Assembly (NCBI RefSeq): GCF_002632755.1
Contig: NZ_NJAK01000002.1
Location: forward strand, 407,177-471,176
Direction of reading: 5' to 3'
Origin: Xenorhabdus ishibashii
Lineage (GTDB): Bacteria > Pseudomonadota > Gammaproteobacteria > Enterobacterales > Enterobacteriaceae
DNA length: 64,000 bases
The position numbers and the translations under genes are program-made. Below are positions 9,176 through 21,334 of this stretch, one piece after another. The notes beneath the pieces were generated by a model that saw nothing but the letters and a program-made list of their open reading frames with translations, was not told where the DNA came from and ran no database searches. The first letter of the stretch is position 1. The number at the start of each line of letters is the position of its first letter.

Positions 9176-10915
9176 ATGCGTTATTTGATTTACTGGATTA
9201 TATTATTGATTTCCACCCCGACTCTGGCAGCCAAGAACGCTACTCCAGAAACTGCTGCGGGATCCATTCCAGAGCCTACCAAAACGATTCCAGAATCGAA
9301 GCCAAACAACATCTCGGAAAGTCTGCCTCATATTTCAACTTCCTTACGGCAAAACGGTTTTATTTATTGCATTAATGGCAATTTGAATACATTTAATCCC
9401 CAAATGGCTATCAGTGGCTTGACGGTGGATACACTTGCTGCGCAGATTTACAACCGCCTGCTGGGTGTTGATCCTCTTACCTATCGTCTGGTTCCTGAAC
9501 TGGCTACTGATTGGGAAGTACGGGACAGCGGGGCAACTTATCGCCTTTACTTGCGCCATAATGTTGCTTTCCAATCAACCGATTGGTTTACACCAACCCG
9601 CACAATGGACGCAGATGATGTTGTTTTCAGTTTCCGCCGTGTCTTCGATAAAACACATGATTATCATGATGTTAATGGTGGTCACTACCCCTATTTTGAC
9701 AGTTTACAATTTGGCGCTTCAATAAAGGATATTCGGAAAATCAATCAATATACTGTCGAATTTCACCTTAATGCCCCCGATGCTTCTTTTCTTTGGCATC
9801 TGGCAACCTACTATGCACCTATACTATCCCAGGAATATGCTGAAAAATTGCAGCAAATGAATCGGCAGGGACAAATAGATTGGAAACCTGTCGGTACAGG
9901 CCCCTTCATGCTGGAAGATTATCAGATGGATCAATTTATCCGCCTTGTTCGCCATGATAACTATTGGAAAGGTAAACCGCGCATGGAGCAGATTGTTATA
10001 GACACTGGCGCAGGTGGTACAGGCAGGATCTCAAAACTGCTCACAGGTGAATGCGATGTACTGGCTTATCCCGATGCTAATCAGTGGAATATTTTGCATG
10101 ATGACCCAAATCTGCGGCAGACATTACGTTCAGGCATGAATATTGCGTATCTTGCTTTTAATACCAGTAAACCTCCTTTGGATCAGTTAGCCGTTCGTCA
10201 AGCGATTGCTTACGCCATTAATAACCTGCGCCTGATGAAATCTATTTACTATGGTACGGCAGAGACAGCAGCTTCTATTTTGCCTCGTGCATCCTGGGCG
10301 TATGATAATCGTGCTGAAATCACTGAATACAACCCTGAAAAATCCCGCAAGATGTTAAATGAACTGGGATTAAATGGGTTGGAATTAACTTTATGGGTTC
10401 CAACGGCTTCACAATCCTATAATCCAAGCCCTTTGAAAATGGCGGAGCTGATTCAGGCAGATTTGGCACAGGTTGGTGTTAAGATGTCTATCCGCCCCGT
10501 CGAAGGCCGTTTTCAGGAAAACCAACTCATGGATAAAACCCACGATATGACGCTGGCAGGCTGGTCTACTGATAGCAACGATCCCGATAGTTTTTTCCGC
10601 CCGTTATTGAGTTGTGCCGCCATTGCATCCCAAACGAATCTGAGCCGTTGGTGTAACTCAGCTTTTGATGATGCTCTTCATGAGGCCTTATTAAATCAAC
10701 AACTTGCTTCACGCATCAAAAATTATCATGTTGCACAAGAAATCCTCGCGCAGCAATTACCCGTATTGCCACTGGCTTATTCGATGCGTTTACAGATCTC
10801 CCGCTATAACATCCAAGGGTTGGTACTCAGCCCATTTGGCAATAGTTCCTTTGACAAAGTCTACCGCGAACAGGAAGCCACCGTTCCTGATAAAAATAAA
10901 AAGGAAAGCAAATGA
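9176..10915 (+). CDS. sapA: Periplasmic peptide-binding protein SapA
   Basis: A 579-residue solute-binding protein of the SBP_bac_5 (OppA/DppA) family, the periplasmic part of the Sap ABC transporter. Sap proteins are linked to resistance to antimicrobial peptides, and in E. coli sapBCDF has also been linked to putrescine export. A signal peptide covers about residues 1-18 ('[14 protein letters not shown]'), followed by a Pro/Thr/Glu-rich linker to about residue 50 and the binding domain. The ATG is the only good in-frame start, as a stop lies five codons upstream; no strong ribosome site is visible. Its last 4 bases overlap sapB. Confidence 0.93.
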   Translation: MRYLIYWIILLISTPTLAAKNATPETAAGSIPEPTKTIPESKPNNISESLPHISTSLRQNGFIYCINGNLNTFNPQMAISGLTVDTLAAQIYNRLLGVDPLTYRLVPELATDWEVRDSGATYRLYLRHNVAFQSTDWFTPTRTMDADDVVFSFRRVFDKTHDYHDVNGGHYPYFDSLQFGASIKDIRKINQYTVEFHLNAPDASFLWHLATYYAPILSQEYAEKLQQMNRQGQIDWKPVGTGPFMLEDYQMDQFIRLVRHDNYWKGKPRMEQIVIDTGAGGTGRISKLLTGECDVLAYPDANQWNILHDDPNLRQTLRSGMNIAYLAFNTSKPPLDQLAVRQAIAYAINNLRLMKSIYYGTAETAASILPRASWAYDNRAEITEYNPEKSRKMLNELGLNGLELTLWVPTASQSYNPSPLKMAELIQADLAQVGVKMSIRPVEGRFQENQLMDKTHDMTLAGWSTDSNDPDSFFRPLLSCAAIASQTNLSRWCNSAFDDALHEALLNQQLASRIKNYHVAQEILAQQLPVLPLAYSMRLQISRYNIQGLVLSPFGNSSFDKVYREQEATVPDKNKKESK

Positions 10916-11877
10916 TTATTTATATCCTGCGTCGTTTGTTGCTTCTGGTTGTGACGTTGTTTTTTCTTTCATTAATCAGTTTCAGCCTGATGTATTTCAC
11001 ACCTCATGGTGCCTTGAGTGGCGCATCACTGTCAGACGCTTATATCTACTATTTTCGTAGCTTACTCCAATGGGATTTTGGTATTTCCAGAATTAATGGG
11101 GAACGGGTTATCGAACAACTGTATAGTGTTCTCCCTGCCACGATGGAGCTGTGTGTCCTCTCTTTTTCCATGGCATTGTTAATCGGTATACCTCTTGGGA
11201 TTATCGCTGGTGTCTGGCGCAATAAAAAAGCCGATATCATTATCAGTACATTTGCCCTCTGTGGTTTTTCCATTCCGGTTTTCTGGCTGGCGTTACTGCT
11301 GACCCTGCTTTTTTCACTGTATTTGGGCTGGCTACCTGTTTCAGGACGGGTTGATTTACTCTATCGGATGGAGCCTGTCACGGGTTCTGCACTAATCGAT
11401 GCCTGGTTGTCAAAATCGCCTTATCGCAGTGAAATGATCAAGAGTGTTATTCTGCATATGGTTCTGCCCGTTATCACACTGGCCGTTGCTCCGACTACCG
11501 AGGTTATCCGTTTGATGCGCAATAGTGCAGAGGAAATTTCAGGCGAAAATTACATCAAATCAGCAGCAACACGTGGTTTATCACGGCTAACTATTATTCG
11601 TCGCCATCTATTGCATAATGCCTTGCCGCCCATCATTCCTAAGTTAGGGTTACAATTTTCAACCATGCTCACATTAGCGATGGTGACAGAGCAAGTCTTT
11701 AACTGGCCAGGTTTAGGACGTTGGCTTATCAGCGCTATCCGGCAGCAGGATTATTCTGCCATCTCGGCGGGCGTCATGGTGATAGGAACGCTGGTTATTT
11801 CCGTTAATATTCTGACAGATATTATTGGCGCGATGGCTAATCCCCTGAAGCATAAGGAATGGTATGCCATTAGATAA
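10912..11877 (+). CDS. sapB: Sap transporter permease SapB
   Basis: A 321-residue inner-membrane permease of the DppB/OppB type with about six membrane helices. The family EAA-like loop is visible in '[21 protein letters not shown]'-type sequence near residue 220. It pairs with SapC to form the membrane channel. The ATG overlaps the sapA stop (ATGA), and the 3' end overlaps sapC by 14 bases, so expression is tightly coupled. Confidence 0.94.
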   Translation: MIIYILRRLLLLVVTLFFLSLISFSLMYFTPHGALSGASLSDAYIYYFRSLLQWDFGISRINGERVIEQLYSVLPATMELCVLSFSMALLIGIPLGIIAGVWRNKKADIIISTFALCGFSIPVFWLALLLTLLFSLYLGWLPVSGRVDLLYRMEPVTGSALIDAWLSKSPYRSEMIKSVILHMVLPVITLAVAPTTEVIRLMRNSAEEISGENYIKSAATRGLSRLTIIRRHLLHNALPPIIPKLGLQFSTMLTLAMVTEQVFNWPGLGRWLISAIRQQDYSAISAGVMVIGTLVISVNILTDIIGAMANPLKHKEWYAIR

Positions 11878-12751
11878 TTTTTACCGCGAAAAGAAGATGC
11901 CGTCACCATTGAGAGTTATCTGGCGATTTTTCTATGCTGATATATTAGCAATGACGGGTTTTTATGGCGTGTTAATTTTAATAGCACTGTGCCTGTTGGG
12001 CGATCTTCTCGCTCCATATCGGCTTGATCAACAATTTATGGCTCAGCTTATGCCACCTTCATGGTCACATCACGGTAATGTTGCCTTTTTCCTTGGAACT
12101 GATGATCTTGGCCGTGATATTTTCAGCCGCCTGTTGATTGGTACATCTTCCACATTTGGAGGGGCATTGGTTGTTACTGCGGCAACAACCATTGTAGGAT
12201 TAATTATCGGGAGCCTTGCCGGAATGACTCATGGCTTGAGATCGGCAGTTCTGAACCATATCCTTGATACCTTACTCTCAATTCCTTCATTACTACTGGC
12301 TATCATTGTCGTTGCTTTTGCTGGCGCTAGCTTGCAGCATGCCATGATTGCCGTTTCGCTGGCACTGCTGCCAAGAATAGTACGAACCGTTTATACTGCT
12401 GTACATGACGAGCTGGATAAAGAGTACATTATTGCAGCGCGGCTGGATGGCGCTTCAAACTACCATATTTTACGTTATGCCGTTCTCCCCAACATCACGG
12501 CGGTGATCGTCAGTGAATTAACCCGTGCTCTTTCCATCGCTATTCTTGATATTGCCGCGCTGGGATTCCTCAATCTTGGGGCACAACTGCCATCCCCCGA
12601 ATGGGGAGCTATGCTGGGGGATTCATTAGAATTGATCTATGCTGCACCATGGACTGTTATGTTACCCGGAGCAGCAATTATGCTCAGTGTCCTGCTGGTT
12701 AACTTACTGGGTGACGGCCTGCACCGCGCCATTAACGCAGGAGTTGAATGA
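11864..12751 (+). CDS. sapC: Sap transporter permease SapC
   Basis: A 295-residue permease of the DppC/OppC type, close to E. coli SapC (296). It has a long first helix, a periplasmic segment containing '[16 protein letters not shown]', five further helices, and an EAA loop near '[20 protein letters not shown]'. It begins inside sapB and its stop overlaps the sapD start (ATGA at 12748). Confidence 0.95.
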   Translation: MPLDNFYREKKMPSPLRVIWRFFYADILAMTGFYGVLILIALCLLGDLLAPYRLDQQFMAQLMPPSWSHHGNVAFFLGTDDLGRDIFSRLLIGTSSTFGGALVVTAATTIVGLIIGSLAGMTHGLRSAVLNHILDTLLSIPSLLLAIIVVAFAGASLQHAMIAVSLALLPRIVRTVYTAVHDELDKEYIIAARLDGASNYHILRYAVLPNITAVIVSELTRALSIAILDIAALGFLNLGAQLPSPEWGAMLGDSLELIYAAPWTVMLPGAAIMLSVLLVNLLGDGLHRAINAGVE

Positions 12752-13743
12752 TGCCATTGCTTGATATTCGAAACCTTACTATTGAATTCATGACGGCAGA
12801 AGGTCCCGTCAAAGCCGTTGACCGGATGAGTATTTCACTGACAGAAGGTGAAATATTGGGTCTGGCTGGCGAATCAGGCTCCGGCAAAAGTCTGATTGCC
12901 AAAGCGATTTGTGGCGTCACAAAAGAGAACCTCAAAGTAACCGCAGACCGTTTCCGTTTTAACGATATTGATTTATTACGCCTGACACCACGGCAGCGCC
13001 GTAAGGTGATTGGCCACAATATTTCAATGATTTTTCAGGAGCCACAGTCATGTCTCGATCCATCAGAAAATATTGGTAAACAGATTATTCAATCTATTCC
13101 TGGGTGGACGTATAAGGGGCGTTGGTGGCAGAGATTTAATTGGCGAAAACGTCGTGCAATTGAGTTGTTGCACCGTGTTGGTATTAAAGATCACGATGAC
13201 ATTATGCACAGTTACCCTTACGAATTAACCGAAGGTGAATGTCAAAAAGTGATGATTGCCATTGCGCTTGCCAACCAGCCCCGATTGCTGATTGCCGACG
13301 AACCAACCAATGCAATGGAGCCAACGACACAGGCACAAATATTCCGTTTGCTGTCGAGCCTCAATCAGAACAACAATATGACTATCCTGCTAATCAGCCA
13401 TGACCTGCAAATGATGAGTAAATTGGTCAAACGCATCAATGTGCTGTATTGCGGTCAGACAGTGGAAAGTGCTATAACAGATGAGCTACTGGTGAAACCT
13501 TATCATCCCTATACGCAAGCGTTGATCCGTTCAATTCCTGATTTTGGCAGCCCGTTACCACATAAAAGTCGGCTAAATACGCTGTCTGGCGCGATTCCGT
13601 CACTGGAGCATCTACCAGTAGGTTGCCGCTTGGGACCACGTTGCCCTTATGCACAAAAAACCTGTATTGCAACTCCACGGTTACGGGTGATTAAGAGCCA
13701 TGCATTCGCCTGTCATTTCCCTTTGAATATGGAGGAGCCGTAA
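12748..13743 (+). CDS. sapD: Sap transporter ATPase SapD
   Basis: A 331-residue ABC ATPase of the OppD/DppD type. Walker A is '[13 protein letters not shown]' (about 39-51) and Walker B is 'LLIADEPTN'. The signature motif is degenerate, 'LTEGECQKV' instead of LSGGQ, as it also is in E. coli SapD. A cysteine-bearing C-terminal region ('[14 protein letters not shown]') matches the oligopeptide-ATPase tail. In E. coli this subunit is also reported to confer ATP on Trk potassium uptake. Confidence 0.95.
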   Translation: MMPLLDIRNLTIEFMTAEGPVKAVDRMSISLTEGEILGLAGESGSGKSLIAKAICGVTKENLKVTADRFRFNDIDLLRLTPRQRRKVIGHNISMIFQEPQSCLDPSENIGKQIIQSIPGWTYKGRWWQRFNWRKRRAIELLHRVGIKDHDDIMHSYPYELTEGECQKVMIAIALANQPRLLIADEPTNAMEPTTQAQIFRLLSSLNQNNNMTILLISHDLQMMSKLVKRINVLYCGQTVESAITDELLVKPYHPYTQALIRSIPDFGSPLPHKSRLNTLSGAIPSLEHLPVGCRLGPRCPYAQKTCIATPRLRVIKSHAFACHFPLNMEEP

Positions 13744-14553
13744 TTGGTTGAGACATTGCTGGAAGTTAAAAATTTAACTAAAACATTTCGCCATCAAACT
13801 GGACTATTTCGCCGTCATCAACTTGACGCCGTAAAACCAGTGAGCTTTAGCCTGCAACCGAAAAAAACCCTCGCTATCCTTGGTGCAAATGGTTCCGGTA
13901 AATCGACACTAGCCAGAATGTTATCAGGGGTTATTGAGCCGACTTCAGGTGAAATTCTGATTAACGGGCATAAGCTGTCTTACGGAGACTACAGCTATCG
14001 CAGCCAGCGCATTCGCATGATTTTTCAAGATCCCAGCACATCAATGAATCCTCGTCAGCGCATTGGTCAGATTCTGGATATGCCGTTAATTTTGAATACG
14101 GAGTTATCTCCCTCCGAACGGGAAAAACGGATCAACCAAACTTTGCGTCAAGTTGGTTTACTGCCAGACCATGCTAATTACTATCCACATATGCTGGCAT
14201 CAGGACAAAAACAGCGTGTGGCTTTGGCTCGCGCTTTAATATTGCAACCCCAAATCATTGTTGCCGATGAAGCCCTGGCATCCCTTGATATGTCGATGCG
14301 TTCCCAAATCATCAATTTGATGCTGGAGTTACAGGAAAAACAGGGTATTTCATATATCTATGTCACTCAGCATCTCGGCATGATGAAGCATATCAGTGAT
14401 CAAGTACTGGTCATGCATCAAGGGGAGGTTGTCGAACGTGGTAATACAGCGGAGGTTCTGGCTTCCCCGCTGCATGATATTACCCGCAAATTGATAGCCA
14501 GCCATTTTGGTGAAGCCCTGTCTGCTGAAGCATGGCGACAAGATATCACCTAG
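13744..14553 (+). CDS. sapF: Sap transporter ATPase SapF
   Basis: A 269-residue ABC ATPase of the OppF/DppF type, partner of SapD. Walker A is 'GANGSGKSTLA', the signature is 'LASGQKQRVALARAL', and Walker B is 'IIVADEALASLD'. The start is TTG, directly after the sapD stop, with a GGAGG site 8 bases upstream; the downstream sequence 'ETLLEVKNLTKTFR' aligns with the E. coli start, which supports TTG. It is the last gene of sapABCDF. Confidence 0.94.
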   Translation: MVETLLEVKNLTKTFRHQTGLFRRHQLDAVKPVSFSLQPKKTLAILGANGSGKSTLARMLSGVIEPTSGEILINGHKLSYGDYSYRSQRIRMIFQDPSTSMNPRQRIGQILDMPLILNTELSPSEREKRINQTLRQVGLLPDHANYYPHMLASGQKQRVALARALILQPQIIVADEALASLDMSMRSQIINLMLELQEKQGISYIYVTQHLGMMKHISDQVLVMHQGEVVERGNTAEVLASPLHDITRKLIASHFGEALSAEAWRQDIT

Positions 14554-14759
14554 TGTTTTTGTTGGGTGTATTTTAATCACTGATCGGAACAGAATGGGAA
14601 ACTCACCACATTTTCCTCCGGCATGGTAGAATCATCCCCGTTTATTCACCATAAATACCGTAGTTATGGTTAGATATTTATTATTTCTGTTTTTCCATAA
14701 CTTTTGGTGTTTGATCACAAAGAACAATTTTGATCATAGAGAACAATAAGGATACTGCT

Positions 14760-15548
14760 ATGGGTTTCATGACCGGCAAGCGCATTCTCATTACTGGCGT
14801 CGCCAGCAAACTGTCTATTGCTTATGGAATTGCCAAGGCAATGCACGATCAAGGAGCAGAGCTGGCTTTCACTTACCAAAATGACAAGCTGAAACCTCGT
14901 GTCGAAGAATTCGCCGCATCACTGAATTCAGATATCGTTCTGCCATGTGACGTGGCTGACGATGAAAGTATCGACGCATTGTTCGTTGAATTAGGCAAAG
15001 TATGGCCTAAATTCGATGGTTTTGTTCACTCGATCGGTTATGCACCGGCTGACCAGCTTGATGGTGATTATGTTAATGCTGTTAACCGCGAAGGCTTCAA
15101 GATTGCACACGACATCAGTGCATACAGCTTTGTCGCAATGGCAAAAGTCTGCCGTAATATGCTAAATCCTGGTTCTGCTCTACTGACCTTAAGTTATTTG
15201 GGTGCAGAGCGTGCAATTCCTAACTATAACGTCATGGGGCTGGCAAAAGCTTCTCTGGAAGCAAATGTGCGTTATATGGCAAATGCAATGGGTGCTGAAG
15301 GTGTCCGTGTTAATGGTATCTCTGCTGGCCCAATCCGTACTCTGGCAGCTTCTGGTATCAAAGATTTCCGTAAGATGCTGGCACACTGTGAAGCAGTTAC
15401 ACCTATTCGCCGCACTGTAACAACCGAGGATGTTGGTAATGCTGCTGCCTTCTTGTGTTCAGATCTGGCTGGTGGTATTAGCGGCGAGATCTTGCATGTT
15501 GACGGTGGTTTCAGCATCGCTGCCATGAATGAGTTAGAGTTAAAATAA
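14760..15548 (+). CDS. fabI: Enoyl-[acyl-carrier-protein] reductase FabI
   Basis: A 262-residue NADH-dependent reductase that completes each fatty acid elongation cycle and is the triclosan target. It is a short-chain dehydrogenase with the FabI-type active pair Tyr156 and Lys163 in '[11 protein letters not shown]'. The N-terminus '[17 protein letters not shown]' matches E. coli. I chose the ATG with AAGGA 7 bases upstream; a TTG ten codons earlier also opens the frame but has no support. It stands alone and ends at a strong terminator. Confidence 0.97.
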   Translation: MGFMTGKRILITGVASKLSIAYGIAKAMHDQGAELAFTYQNDKLKPRVEEFAASLNSDIVLPCDVADDESIDALFVELGKVWPKFDGFVHSIGYAPADQLDGDYVNAVNREGFKIAHDISAYSFVAMAKVCRNMLNPGSALLTLSYLGAERAIPNYNVMGLAKASLEANVRYMANAMGAEGVRVNGISAGPIRTLAASGIKDFRKMLAHCEAVTPIRRTVTTEDVGNAAAFLCSDLAGGISGEILHVDGGFSIAAMNELELK

Positions 15549-15569
15549 TAGGTTCGTCAGTATATTAAA

Positions 15570-15612
15570 AACAGTCCCAGCCATAATATTATGGTCGGGA
15601 CTGTTTTTTTGT
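15570..15612 (+). terminator. Terminator of fabI
   Basis: A long imperfect stem (15570-15587 with 15588-15605) ends in seven or more T residues. On the minus strand it also lies just behind the pdxY stop and may serve both genes. Confidence 0.85.
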
Positions 15613-16491
15613 TTAGTCTATTCTGACGGCATGAAATTGATGTTCTGGAGTGACTATCTTATCTTGTGCGGCAATAATCTGTAATTCATATTCCTCACTC
15701 TTTTGCGTCTCCAACATGACTTCGTAGACCGCAGCCGCAACATGTTCTAAAGCAGCTTGCAATGCTTCATTCGTCAAAGATGGATTTTTCAATAGATTGG
15801 CGAGAAGCAAACCACTAGTTAAATCTCCAACACCAACTGGTTGACGTGATCCTGTATCAATCAATGGACGGCTAACGTGCCAACTATGTTCTTTAGTTAC
15901 CAAAAGCATTTCAAAACAATCGGCCTGATAACCTGCACGGCTCAAATGTTTGATCAATACAATCTTGGGACCTTTTTCACATAACTCACGCGCGGCAGAT
16001 ATAGCTTGTTCTACACTGCCAATTTTCCGCATAGTCAATGTTTCAAGTTCCAACAAGTTAGGTGCAATAATATCACTGGCAGGCAATGCGTTATCACATA
16101 AAAATTCAGCAACTCCTGGAGCAACTATACACCCTTTTTCTGGATGCCCCATTACAGGGTCACAGAAATACCATGCATCAGGGTTGGCTTTTTTAACCTG
16201 ATTCACGATATCAAGGATATAGTTTCCCTGCTCCGCAGAACCAATATAACCACTCAGAACTGCATTACAGGATGCGAGCTTATTAATTTCACCAATTCCC
16301 TGCACGATTTCAGTTAAATGTTCCGGTGGCATTACACAACCACGCCATTGAGGATATTGTGTATGGTTCGAAAATTGAACTGTATTTAATGCCCATACGT
16401 TCACCCCCATACGACGCATCGGGAAAACAGCCGCACTGTTTCCTGCATGACCAAAGACAACATGAGACTGAATTGAAAGAACATTATTCAT
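15613..16491 (-). CDS. pdxY: Pyridoxal kinase PdxY
   Basis: A 292-residue ribokinase-like kinase of the B6 salvage pathway that phosphorylates pyridoxal. The start '[20 protein letters not shown]' matches E. coli PdxY, and the catalytic Asp region is '[10 protein letters not shown]' near residue 230. It is about 5 residues longer than the E. coli protein. It follows tyrS on the same strand, as in E. coli, where pdxH-tyrS-pdxY are linked. Confidence 0.95.
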   Translation of the reverse strand: MNNVLSIQSHVVFGHAGNSAAVFPMRRMGVNVWALNTVQFSNHTQYPQWRGCVMPPEHLTEIVQGIGEINKLASCNAVLSGYIGSAEQGNYILDIVNQVKKANPDAWYFCDPVMGHPEKGCIVAPGVAEFLCDNALPASDIIAPNLLELETLTMRKIGSVEQAISAARELCEKGPKIVLIKHLSRAGYQADCFEMLLVTKEHSWHVSRPLIDTGSRQPVGVGDLTSGLLLANLLKNPSLTNEALQAALEHVAAAVYEVMLETQKSEEYELQIIAAQDKIVTPEHQFHAVRID

Positions 16492-16557
16492 GATGAGGCC
16501 TAATTTATTATTTTAAATTTATGAATAGATAATATTTATAAAGACACCAGATACAGT

Positions 16558-16581
16558 AAGGGCAACATTATCGTTGCCCTT
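16558..16581 (-). terminator. Hairpin between tyrS and pdxY
   Basis: A 9-bp perfect stem (AAGGGCAAC at 16558-16566 with GTTGCCCTT at 16573-16581) with a 6-base loop lies just behind the tyrS stop. No clear T tract follows on the minus strand, so it may be a partial terminator that lets some transcripts reach pdxY. Confidence 0.5.
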
Positions 16582-16599
16582 AGTAATAATATTAGTTAA

Positions 16600-17871
16600 T
16601 TACTTCCAATTGATAAGGCAATAATGTTTTTTACCACGGCGTAGTAAACTATAACGCCCAAATAAACAATCACCATCCGTAAATATATACATAGGTTCTG
16701 ACTGTTTTTCACCATTGATGGAAACCGCATTAGAACTGATCATGGTACGCGCCTGCCCACGGGAAGGAACAAATTCGGCTGTGACCAATGCTTGTTGTAG
16801 ATCAGTACCTTTTTCAAGTTCAATTGCCGGCATTCCATCTTGTGCTAATTGAGCGAAATCTTCTTCGGTCAAATCAGCAATAGCGCCTGAGAATAAACTC
16901 TCAGTAATACGCTTCGCCGCCGCAAGACCTTTTTCGCCATGTACCAGGCCAGTAACTTGTTCTGCCAATACATATTGAGCACGTGGAGCTTTACCGCTGT
17001 TCTTATCTTCTTCTTCCAGCGCATTAATTTCTTCAATACTCATGAAAGTAAAGAATTTCAGGAAACGGTAAACATCTGCATCTGCTGTGTTAATCCAGAA
17101 TTGGTAAAATTTGTATGGACTCGTTTTCTTCGGATCCAACCAAACTGCACCACCTTCCGTTTTACCAAATTTAGTTCCGTCTGATTTTGTGATCAGTGGT
17201 ACGGTCATGCCAAACACTTGTTTCTGGTTTAAGCGACGAGTCAAATCGATACCTGAAGTAATATTACCCCATTGATCTGAACCACCAATCTGTAATTCAA
17301 CACCATATTTTCTATTTAAATTTGCAAAGTCATAAGACTGCAATAGGTTATAAGAAAACTCAGTGTACGAAATACCAACATCATCACGGTTAAGGCGTTG
17401 TTTTACCGCTTCTTTGTTGATCATCTGGTTGACGGAAAAGTGCTTACCAATATCACGCAGGAAAGCCAGTACATCCATCTGACCAAACCAATCATAGTTA
17501 TTGGCTAACTCGGCACCATTTTCACCATCAAAACTAAGGAACGGGGAAACCTGGTTACGAATTTTCTCAACCCACTCTTCGACCGTTTTTTCTGTGTTCA
17601 ATTTGCGTTCAGTTGCTTTAAAGCTTGGATCACCAATCAAACCTGTCGCCCCACCAACCAACGCAATAGGTTTGTGCCCAGCAAGTTGGAATCGTTTTAA
17701 ACACAGCAAGGGAACCAGATGGCCCAAATGCAAGCTGTCAGCGGTAGGATCGAAGCCACAATAGAGAGAAACCGGACCTTGCGCCAGTCTCTCAGCTAAC
17801 GCCTCTTCATCCGTTACCTGGGCAACAAGGCCCCGCTCTTGCAGTTGTTTAATCAGGTTATTGCTAGACAT
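16600..17871 (-). CDS. tyrS: Tyrosyl-tRNA synthetase
   Basis: A 423-residue class I aminoacyl-tRNA synthetase. The HIGH-type motif is 'HLGHLV' (about 49-54) and the KMSKS-type motif is 'KFGKTEGG', both as in E. coli TyrS (424 residues). An S4 RNA-binding domain forms the C-terminus ('[19 protein letters not shown]'). I used the second in-frame ATG: it has GGAG 7 bases upstream and matches the E. coli start, while the first ATG overlaps that GGAG. Confidence 0.97.
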   Translation of the reverse strand: MSSNNLIKQLQERGLVAQVTDEEALAERLAQGPVSLYCGFDPTADSLHLGHLVPLLCLKRFQLAGHKPIALVGGATGLIGDPSFKATERKLNTEKTVEEWVEKIRNQVSPFLSFDGENGAELANNYDWFGQMDVLAFLRDIGKHFSVNQMINKEAVKQRLNRDDVGISYTEFSYNLLQSYDFANLNRKYGVELQIGGSDQWGNITSGIDLTRRLNQKQVFGMTVPLITKSDGTKFGKTEGGAVWLDPKKTSPYKFYQFWINTADADVYRFLKFFTFMSIEEINALEEEDKNSGKAPRAQYVLAEQVTGLVHGEKGLAAAKRITESLFSGAIADLTEEDFAQLAQDGMPAIELEKGTDLQQALVTAEFVPSRGQARTMISSNAVSINGEKQSEPMYIFTDGDCLFGRYSLLRRGKKHYCLINWK

Positions 17872-18122
17872 TAATGACTCCATCGGTTTGTATACTTTGC
17901 TTATATTTCCACGTTGCCGCCTTGTTAACTACGCTACAACTTGAAATCTATTGGGTATATATAAGCATCTCGTGATAAATCAAGTGCTATAGAATAAAAC
18001 GCCAGTCATATAAGTGCCAGTATTAAAAACAGTAATGACCCACCACTTTGCAAATCACTGCCTTATTGGCTGTAATTTGCAATTTATTGGACTTTATTAG
18101 TTTAGGGCTTTAAAGACTGTTG

Positions 18123-18776
18123 TTAAGGCGCCAAACGGTCAACATTCCACTTATCACCTTCACGCTGATACAGGAAACGATCATGAAGACGATAGGCACC
18201 GCCCTGCCAGAATTCAACTGAGTCAAATTTGACCTTGAACCCGCCCCAAAAACTAGGAAGAGGTACTTCACCATTTTGAAACTTCTGTTTCAACTCCAAA
18301 AATTTCCCTTCTAAAATGCTTCTGGCTGAAATCTTTGAGGATTGCTGGGAAGCCCAAGCTGCGATTTGGCTATCCTTGGGACGGCTATGAAAATATTTTA
18401 CAACCTCAACCGGAGATAAACGCTCAGCTCTGCCAAGAAAACTGACCTGTCGTTCCAATTGATGCCAAGGAAAGTGGAGACTGATCCGGTTATTCTGAGC
18501 CAGATGTTTTGCCTTACGACTGCCAAGATTGGTGTAGAATATCAGGTTATTAGCATCAAAATGTTTTAATAGAACAATGCGTTGATAAGGTTGCCCATTC
18601 TCATCTACTGTGGCAATACACATTGCCGTTGGATCGGTGAGCTTCGCTTCACAAGCCTGCTTTAACCAAAGTTCAAAAAGTTCAATCGGTTCTTCAGTAA
18701 GATCTTTTCGCCTTAATCCACCACGTATATATTCACGACGCAGTTCTGCGATATCTGCTTCATTATTTTCTGACAT
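18123..18776 (-). CDS. pdxH: Pyridoxine/pyridoxamine 5'-phosphate oxidase
   Basis: A 217-residue FMN enzyme that makes pyridoxal 5'-phosphate, one residue shorter than in E. coli. '[20 protein letters not shown]' and the C-terminal '[12 protein letters not shown]...WNVDRLAP' are the conserved substrate and FMN regions. It is upstream of tyrS and pdxY on the same strand; PdxH and PdxY are two B6 salvage steps. The 250-base gap to tyrS shows no gene. Confidence 0.96.
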   Translation of the reverse strand: MSENNEADIAELRREYIRGGLRRKDLTEEPIELFELWLKQACEAKLTDPTAMCIATVDENGQPYQRIVLLKHFDANNLIFYTNLGSRKAKHLAQNNRISLHFPWHQLERQVSFLGRAERLSPVEVVKYFHSRPKDSQIAAWASQQSSKISARSILEGKFLELKQKFQNGEVPLPSFWGGFKVKFDSVEFWQGGAYRLHDRFLYQREGDKWNVDRLAP

Positions 18777-18879
18777 TTCTAACTCTCGGTTTATGAATGA
18801 GTATTAGCATATCATTGTTATCTGTTAGCTAACTGTCTTCTAATAATGATCATCTGTTAACTGACCATTATCCAACCAA

Positions 18880-19989
18880 TTATCTGACAACCGGATAAAT
18901 TGCACCTAAAATCGTTTCTCGATCCGCACCTGTGACTGATGGCAAATTACCAGATAACCCAGACATCGTTCGGAATGCCAACCAGGCAAATGCCAGTGCT
19001 TCCATATCATCACCACTCAAACCATATTTGTCTGTCGTAGTCACTTCAGTACCTGGTAACAAAGCCGATAAGCGGTTCATCACGAGAGGATTACGCGCCC
19101 CGCCGCCACATACCAGAAGACGCTCACATCCACCACTCAACATAACTTGCTGGGCAATGCTTACAGCCGTTAGTTCAGCCAATGTGGTTTGAACATCCAC
19201 GGGGGCAACATCAGGGAAATCAGCCAACTGTTTCTCCAACCATGCCATATTAAAATATTCACGCCCTGTACTCTTTGGTGCAGTACGTGCGAAATAGGGA
19301 TCAGAAAGCATTTTTTGGAGCAAAGATTGATTAACATTACCTTCACTGGCCCACAGTGCATCTTTGTCGTAAGGTAACTGTTTATGCCGCCATGTCCAGG
19401 CATCCATCAACATATTGCCCGGTCCGGTATCATATCCCTTAACGGCTGAGTTAGGCAGAAGTGCTGAAATATTTGCTATTCCACCAATGTTTAAAATAAT
19501 ACGTTTTTCTGTCGGATGCCCCAACACAGCCATATGGAATGCTGGAACCAAAGGCGCTCCCTGACCACCATAAGCCATGTCACGCCGTCTGAAATCACCG
19601 ACCGTTGTAATATTGGTAAGTGCTGCTACACGGTTATTGTCACCAATTTGCATGGTAAAAGGTTTTTCACCGTCCGGCTCATGCCATACGGTCTGCCCAT
19701 GACATCCGATTGCTATAATATCATTTGTAGTCAACCCTGCTTTATTCAACAACCCTTGAACAGCCTGAGCAAAGAGAGTGCCAAGCTCATAGTCAAATCT
19801 TCCAACCATGGATAATGTTGTTTGCTGCCCTTGACAAATGGAAAGTAATTTTTGTTTAAGATCTTGCGGAAAAGGATGGCTATAACTCACTTGTTGAATA
19901 ACAATTTTATCACTAATCTCCGCCAAAATAACATCAACCCCATCCATGCTGGTGCCAGACATCACACCAATATAACGTCCTGATTTCAT
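18880..19989 (-). CDS. anmK: Anhydro-N-acetylmuramic acid kinase
   Basis: A 369-residue cytoplasmic kinase that opens and phosphorylates anhMurNAc during cell-wall recycling. Motifs include '[13 protein letters not shown]' near the N-terminus, '[12 protein letters not shown]' and '[14 protein letters not shown]'. The length equals that of E. coli AnmK. The frame stays open 25 codons upstream, but the ATG used has GGGGAG 5 bases before it and matches the E. coli start. mliC, which lies next to anmK in E. coli, is absent. Confidence 0.95.
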   Translation of the reverse strand: MKSGRYIGVMSGTSMDGVDVILAEISDKIVIQQVSYSHPFPQDLKQKLLSICQGQQTTLSMVGRFDYELGTLFAQAVQGLLNKAGLTTNDIIAIGCHGQTVWHEPDGEKPFTMQIGDNNRVAALTNITTVGDFRRRDMAYGGQGAPLVPAFHMAVLGHPTEKRIILNIGGIANISALLPNSAVKGYDTGPGNMLMDAWTWRHKQLPYDKDALWASEGNVNQSLLQKMLSDPYFARTAPKSTGREYFNMAWLEKQLADFPDVAPVDVQTTLAELTAVSIAQQVMLSGGCERLLVCGGGARNPLVMNRLSALLPGTEVTTTDKYGLSGDDMEALAFAWLAFRTMSGLSGNLPSVTGADRETILGAIYPVVR

Positions 19990-20340
19990 AAACACTCCCC
20001 TATTAAATAATGGATTACATTTAACATGTGCATTACATTTAATCTTACATAAACTATAAAGCACATCTATTCGGACTATATATGCTTAATGAGCATTATC
20101 AGAGTTAAAATCTGAGTTTTGGAAAGCTCTTCACAAAACATGCTAAGCTTTTGGTCAGGAATTATTCCTTTCAGAGTTCATCGTGAACATTTATTATATG
20201 TAATTGTGCATTATTAGTAGCCTGCAAATTTATTAGTTTTGCTGCTAACAGTAGTATCCGCTACTAGAATAGTAGCCGAGTACTTGGTGATCAGTTTATT
20301 ATCAAGCTTCCCTAATCGGGCATTAAAATTAGGAGTGATT
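19990..20340. other. Intergenic region between anmK and slyB
   Basis: About 350 bp between divergent genes. It must hold both promoters. Near slyB (about 20250-20290) overlapping short inverted repeats built on GTAGTA/TACTAC could fold in the slyB leader. I see one PhoP-like half site (GTTTA near 20296) but no clear direct repeat, and no gene. Confidence 0.5.
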
Positions 20341-20814
20341 ATGTTAAAACGTTTCCTGGTTGGCGCAGTTATAGTAACCACGTTGTCTGGCTGTGCAGAC
20401 ATGGGAGCACTTTCTAGTGATACTTACTCTGTTGGTCAAGCCAAACAAGCTCAAACTGTGACCTATGGCACTATTCTATCTGTACGCCCCGTCACAATTA
20501 AAGGCAAACAAACTGGTGATCCTAATATGTTAGGTCTCATTGGTGGTGCTGTTCTGGGTGGACTGCTAGGTAATACAGTTGGAGATGGTTCTGGTCAAAG
20601 GCTTGCCACCGCTGCGGGGGCTATTGCTGGTGGTCTGGCGGGTCAAAAAATCGAAGGTGCTTTAGACCAAACGAAAGGTGTTGAGCTAGAAATTCGTACG
20701 GACAGCGGAAAAAACATCATCATAGTACAAAAATTAGATAGCATCGTGTTCAGCAGAGGGCAACGTGTCAGGATCGCAAATAGCGGAGATTCTTTGACTG
20801 TATCGCCTCTCTAA
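20341..20814 (+). CDS. slyB: Outer-membrane lipoprotein SlyB
   Basis: A 157-residue lipoprotein of the 17-kDa surface antigen family. The lipobox is 'LSGC' (Cys about 19), and a Gly-rich glycine-zipper segment ('LIGGAVLGGLLGNTVG' and 'AAGAIAGGLAGQ') follows near residues 60-100. The ATG has AGGAG 7 bases upstream; the frame is open earlier but nothing supports an upstream start. In enterics SlyB belongs to the PhoP regulon and helps outer-membrane integrity. It is convergent with slyA, as in E. coli. Confidence 0.94.
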   Translation: MLKRFLVGAVIVTTLSGCADMGALSSDTYSVGQAKQAQTVTYGTILSVRPVTIKGKQTGDPNMLGLIGGAVLGGLLGNTVGDGSGQRLATAAGAIAGGLAGQKIEGALDQTKGVELEIRTDSGKNIIIVQKLDSIVFSRGQRVRIANSGDSLTVSPL

Positions 20815-20837
20815 AATGTTCAAATAACACAAGACAA

Positions 20838-20885
20838 AAAAAATCGCGGTTTACCAGTAACAAGATCTGAACCGCGATTTTATTA
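20838..20885. terminator. Shared slyB/slyA terminator
   Basis: An 11-bp stem (AAATCGCGGTT with AACCGCGATTT) closes an 18-base loop, with A and T runs on both outer sides. It lies between convergent genes and can act in both directions. Confidence 0.8.
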
Positions 20886-20896
20886 TAGATTAATTT

Positions 20897-21334
20897 TTAA
20901 ATTACCTGTTTATGCAATTGATTAATATTTTTTTCAATTTTCTTTATTACAGAAGCAAGCAGAATTAACTCATCATGAGTAATTCCCTCCAAAATTTCTT
21001 TTCTTGTCGAATCAATAACACTATCCACTTCTCTAATAAAATCTTCTGATTCTTTGGTTAATTTGATTCTTTTTGCACGTCGATCATTGGCACATGTATG
21101 GCGTGTAATCAGTTTCTTTTCTTCTAATTGATCAAGCGTTCTCACCAAAGATGGTTGCTCAATACCAATAGCTTTTGCGAGCTGTATCTGTGACTGCTCA
21201 GGTGGTAGTTGACTAATATTGTATAGAGTAACCCAATGTGTCTGAGTTAATTTCAACGGCTTCAAACGATGATCAATTAAAGCGCGCCAAATACGGACTA
21301 AACGTGCCAGATCTGATCCCAATGTCAATTCCAA
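20897..21334 (-). CDS. slyA: MarR-family regulator SlyA
   Basis: A 145-residue winged-helix regulator of the MarR family (E. coli SlyA 144). The conserved core '[20 protein letters not shown]' and the DNA-binding part '[20 protein letters not shown]' are nearly unchanged. The start is TTG, with GGAGG 5-8 bases upstream; no in-frame ATG is available. SlyA counteracts H-NS at envelope and virulence genes, and in Xenorhabdus and Photorhabdus it is a plausible host-interaction regulator (inference). Confidence 0.95.
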   Translation of the reverse strand: MELTLGSDLARLVRIWRALIDHRLKPLKLTQTHWVTLYNISQLPPEQSQIQLAKAIGIEQPSLVRTLDQLEEKKLITRHTCANDRRAKRIKLTKESEDFIREVDSVIDSTRKEILEGITHDELILLASVIKKIEKNINQLHKQVI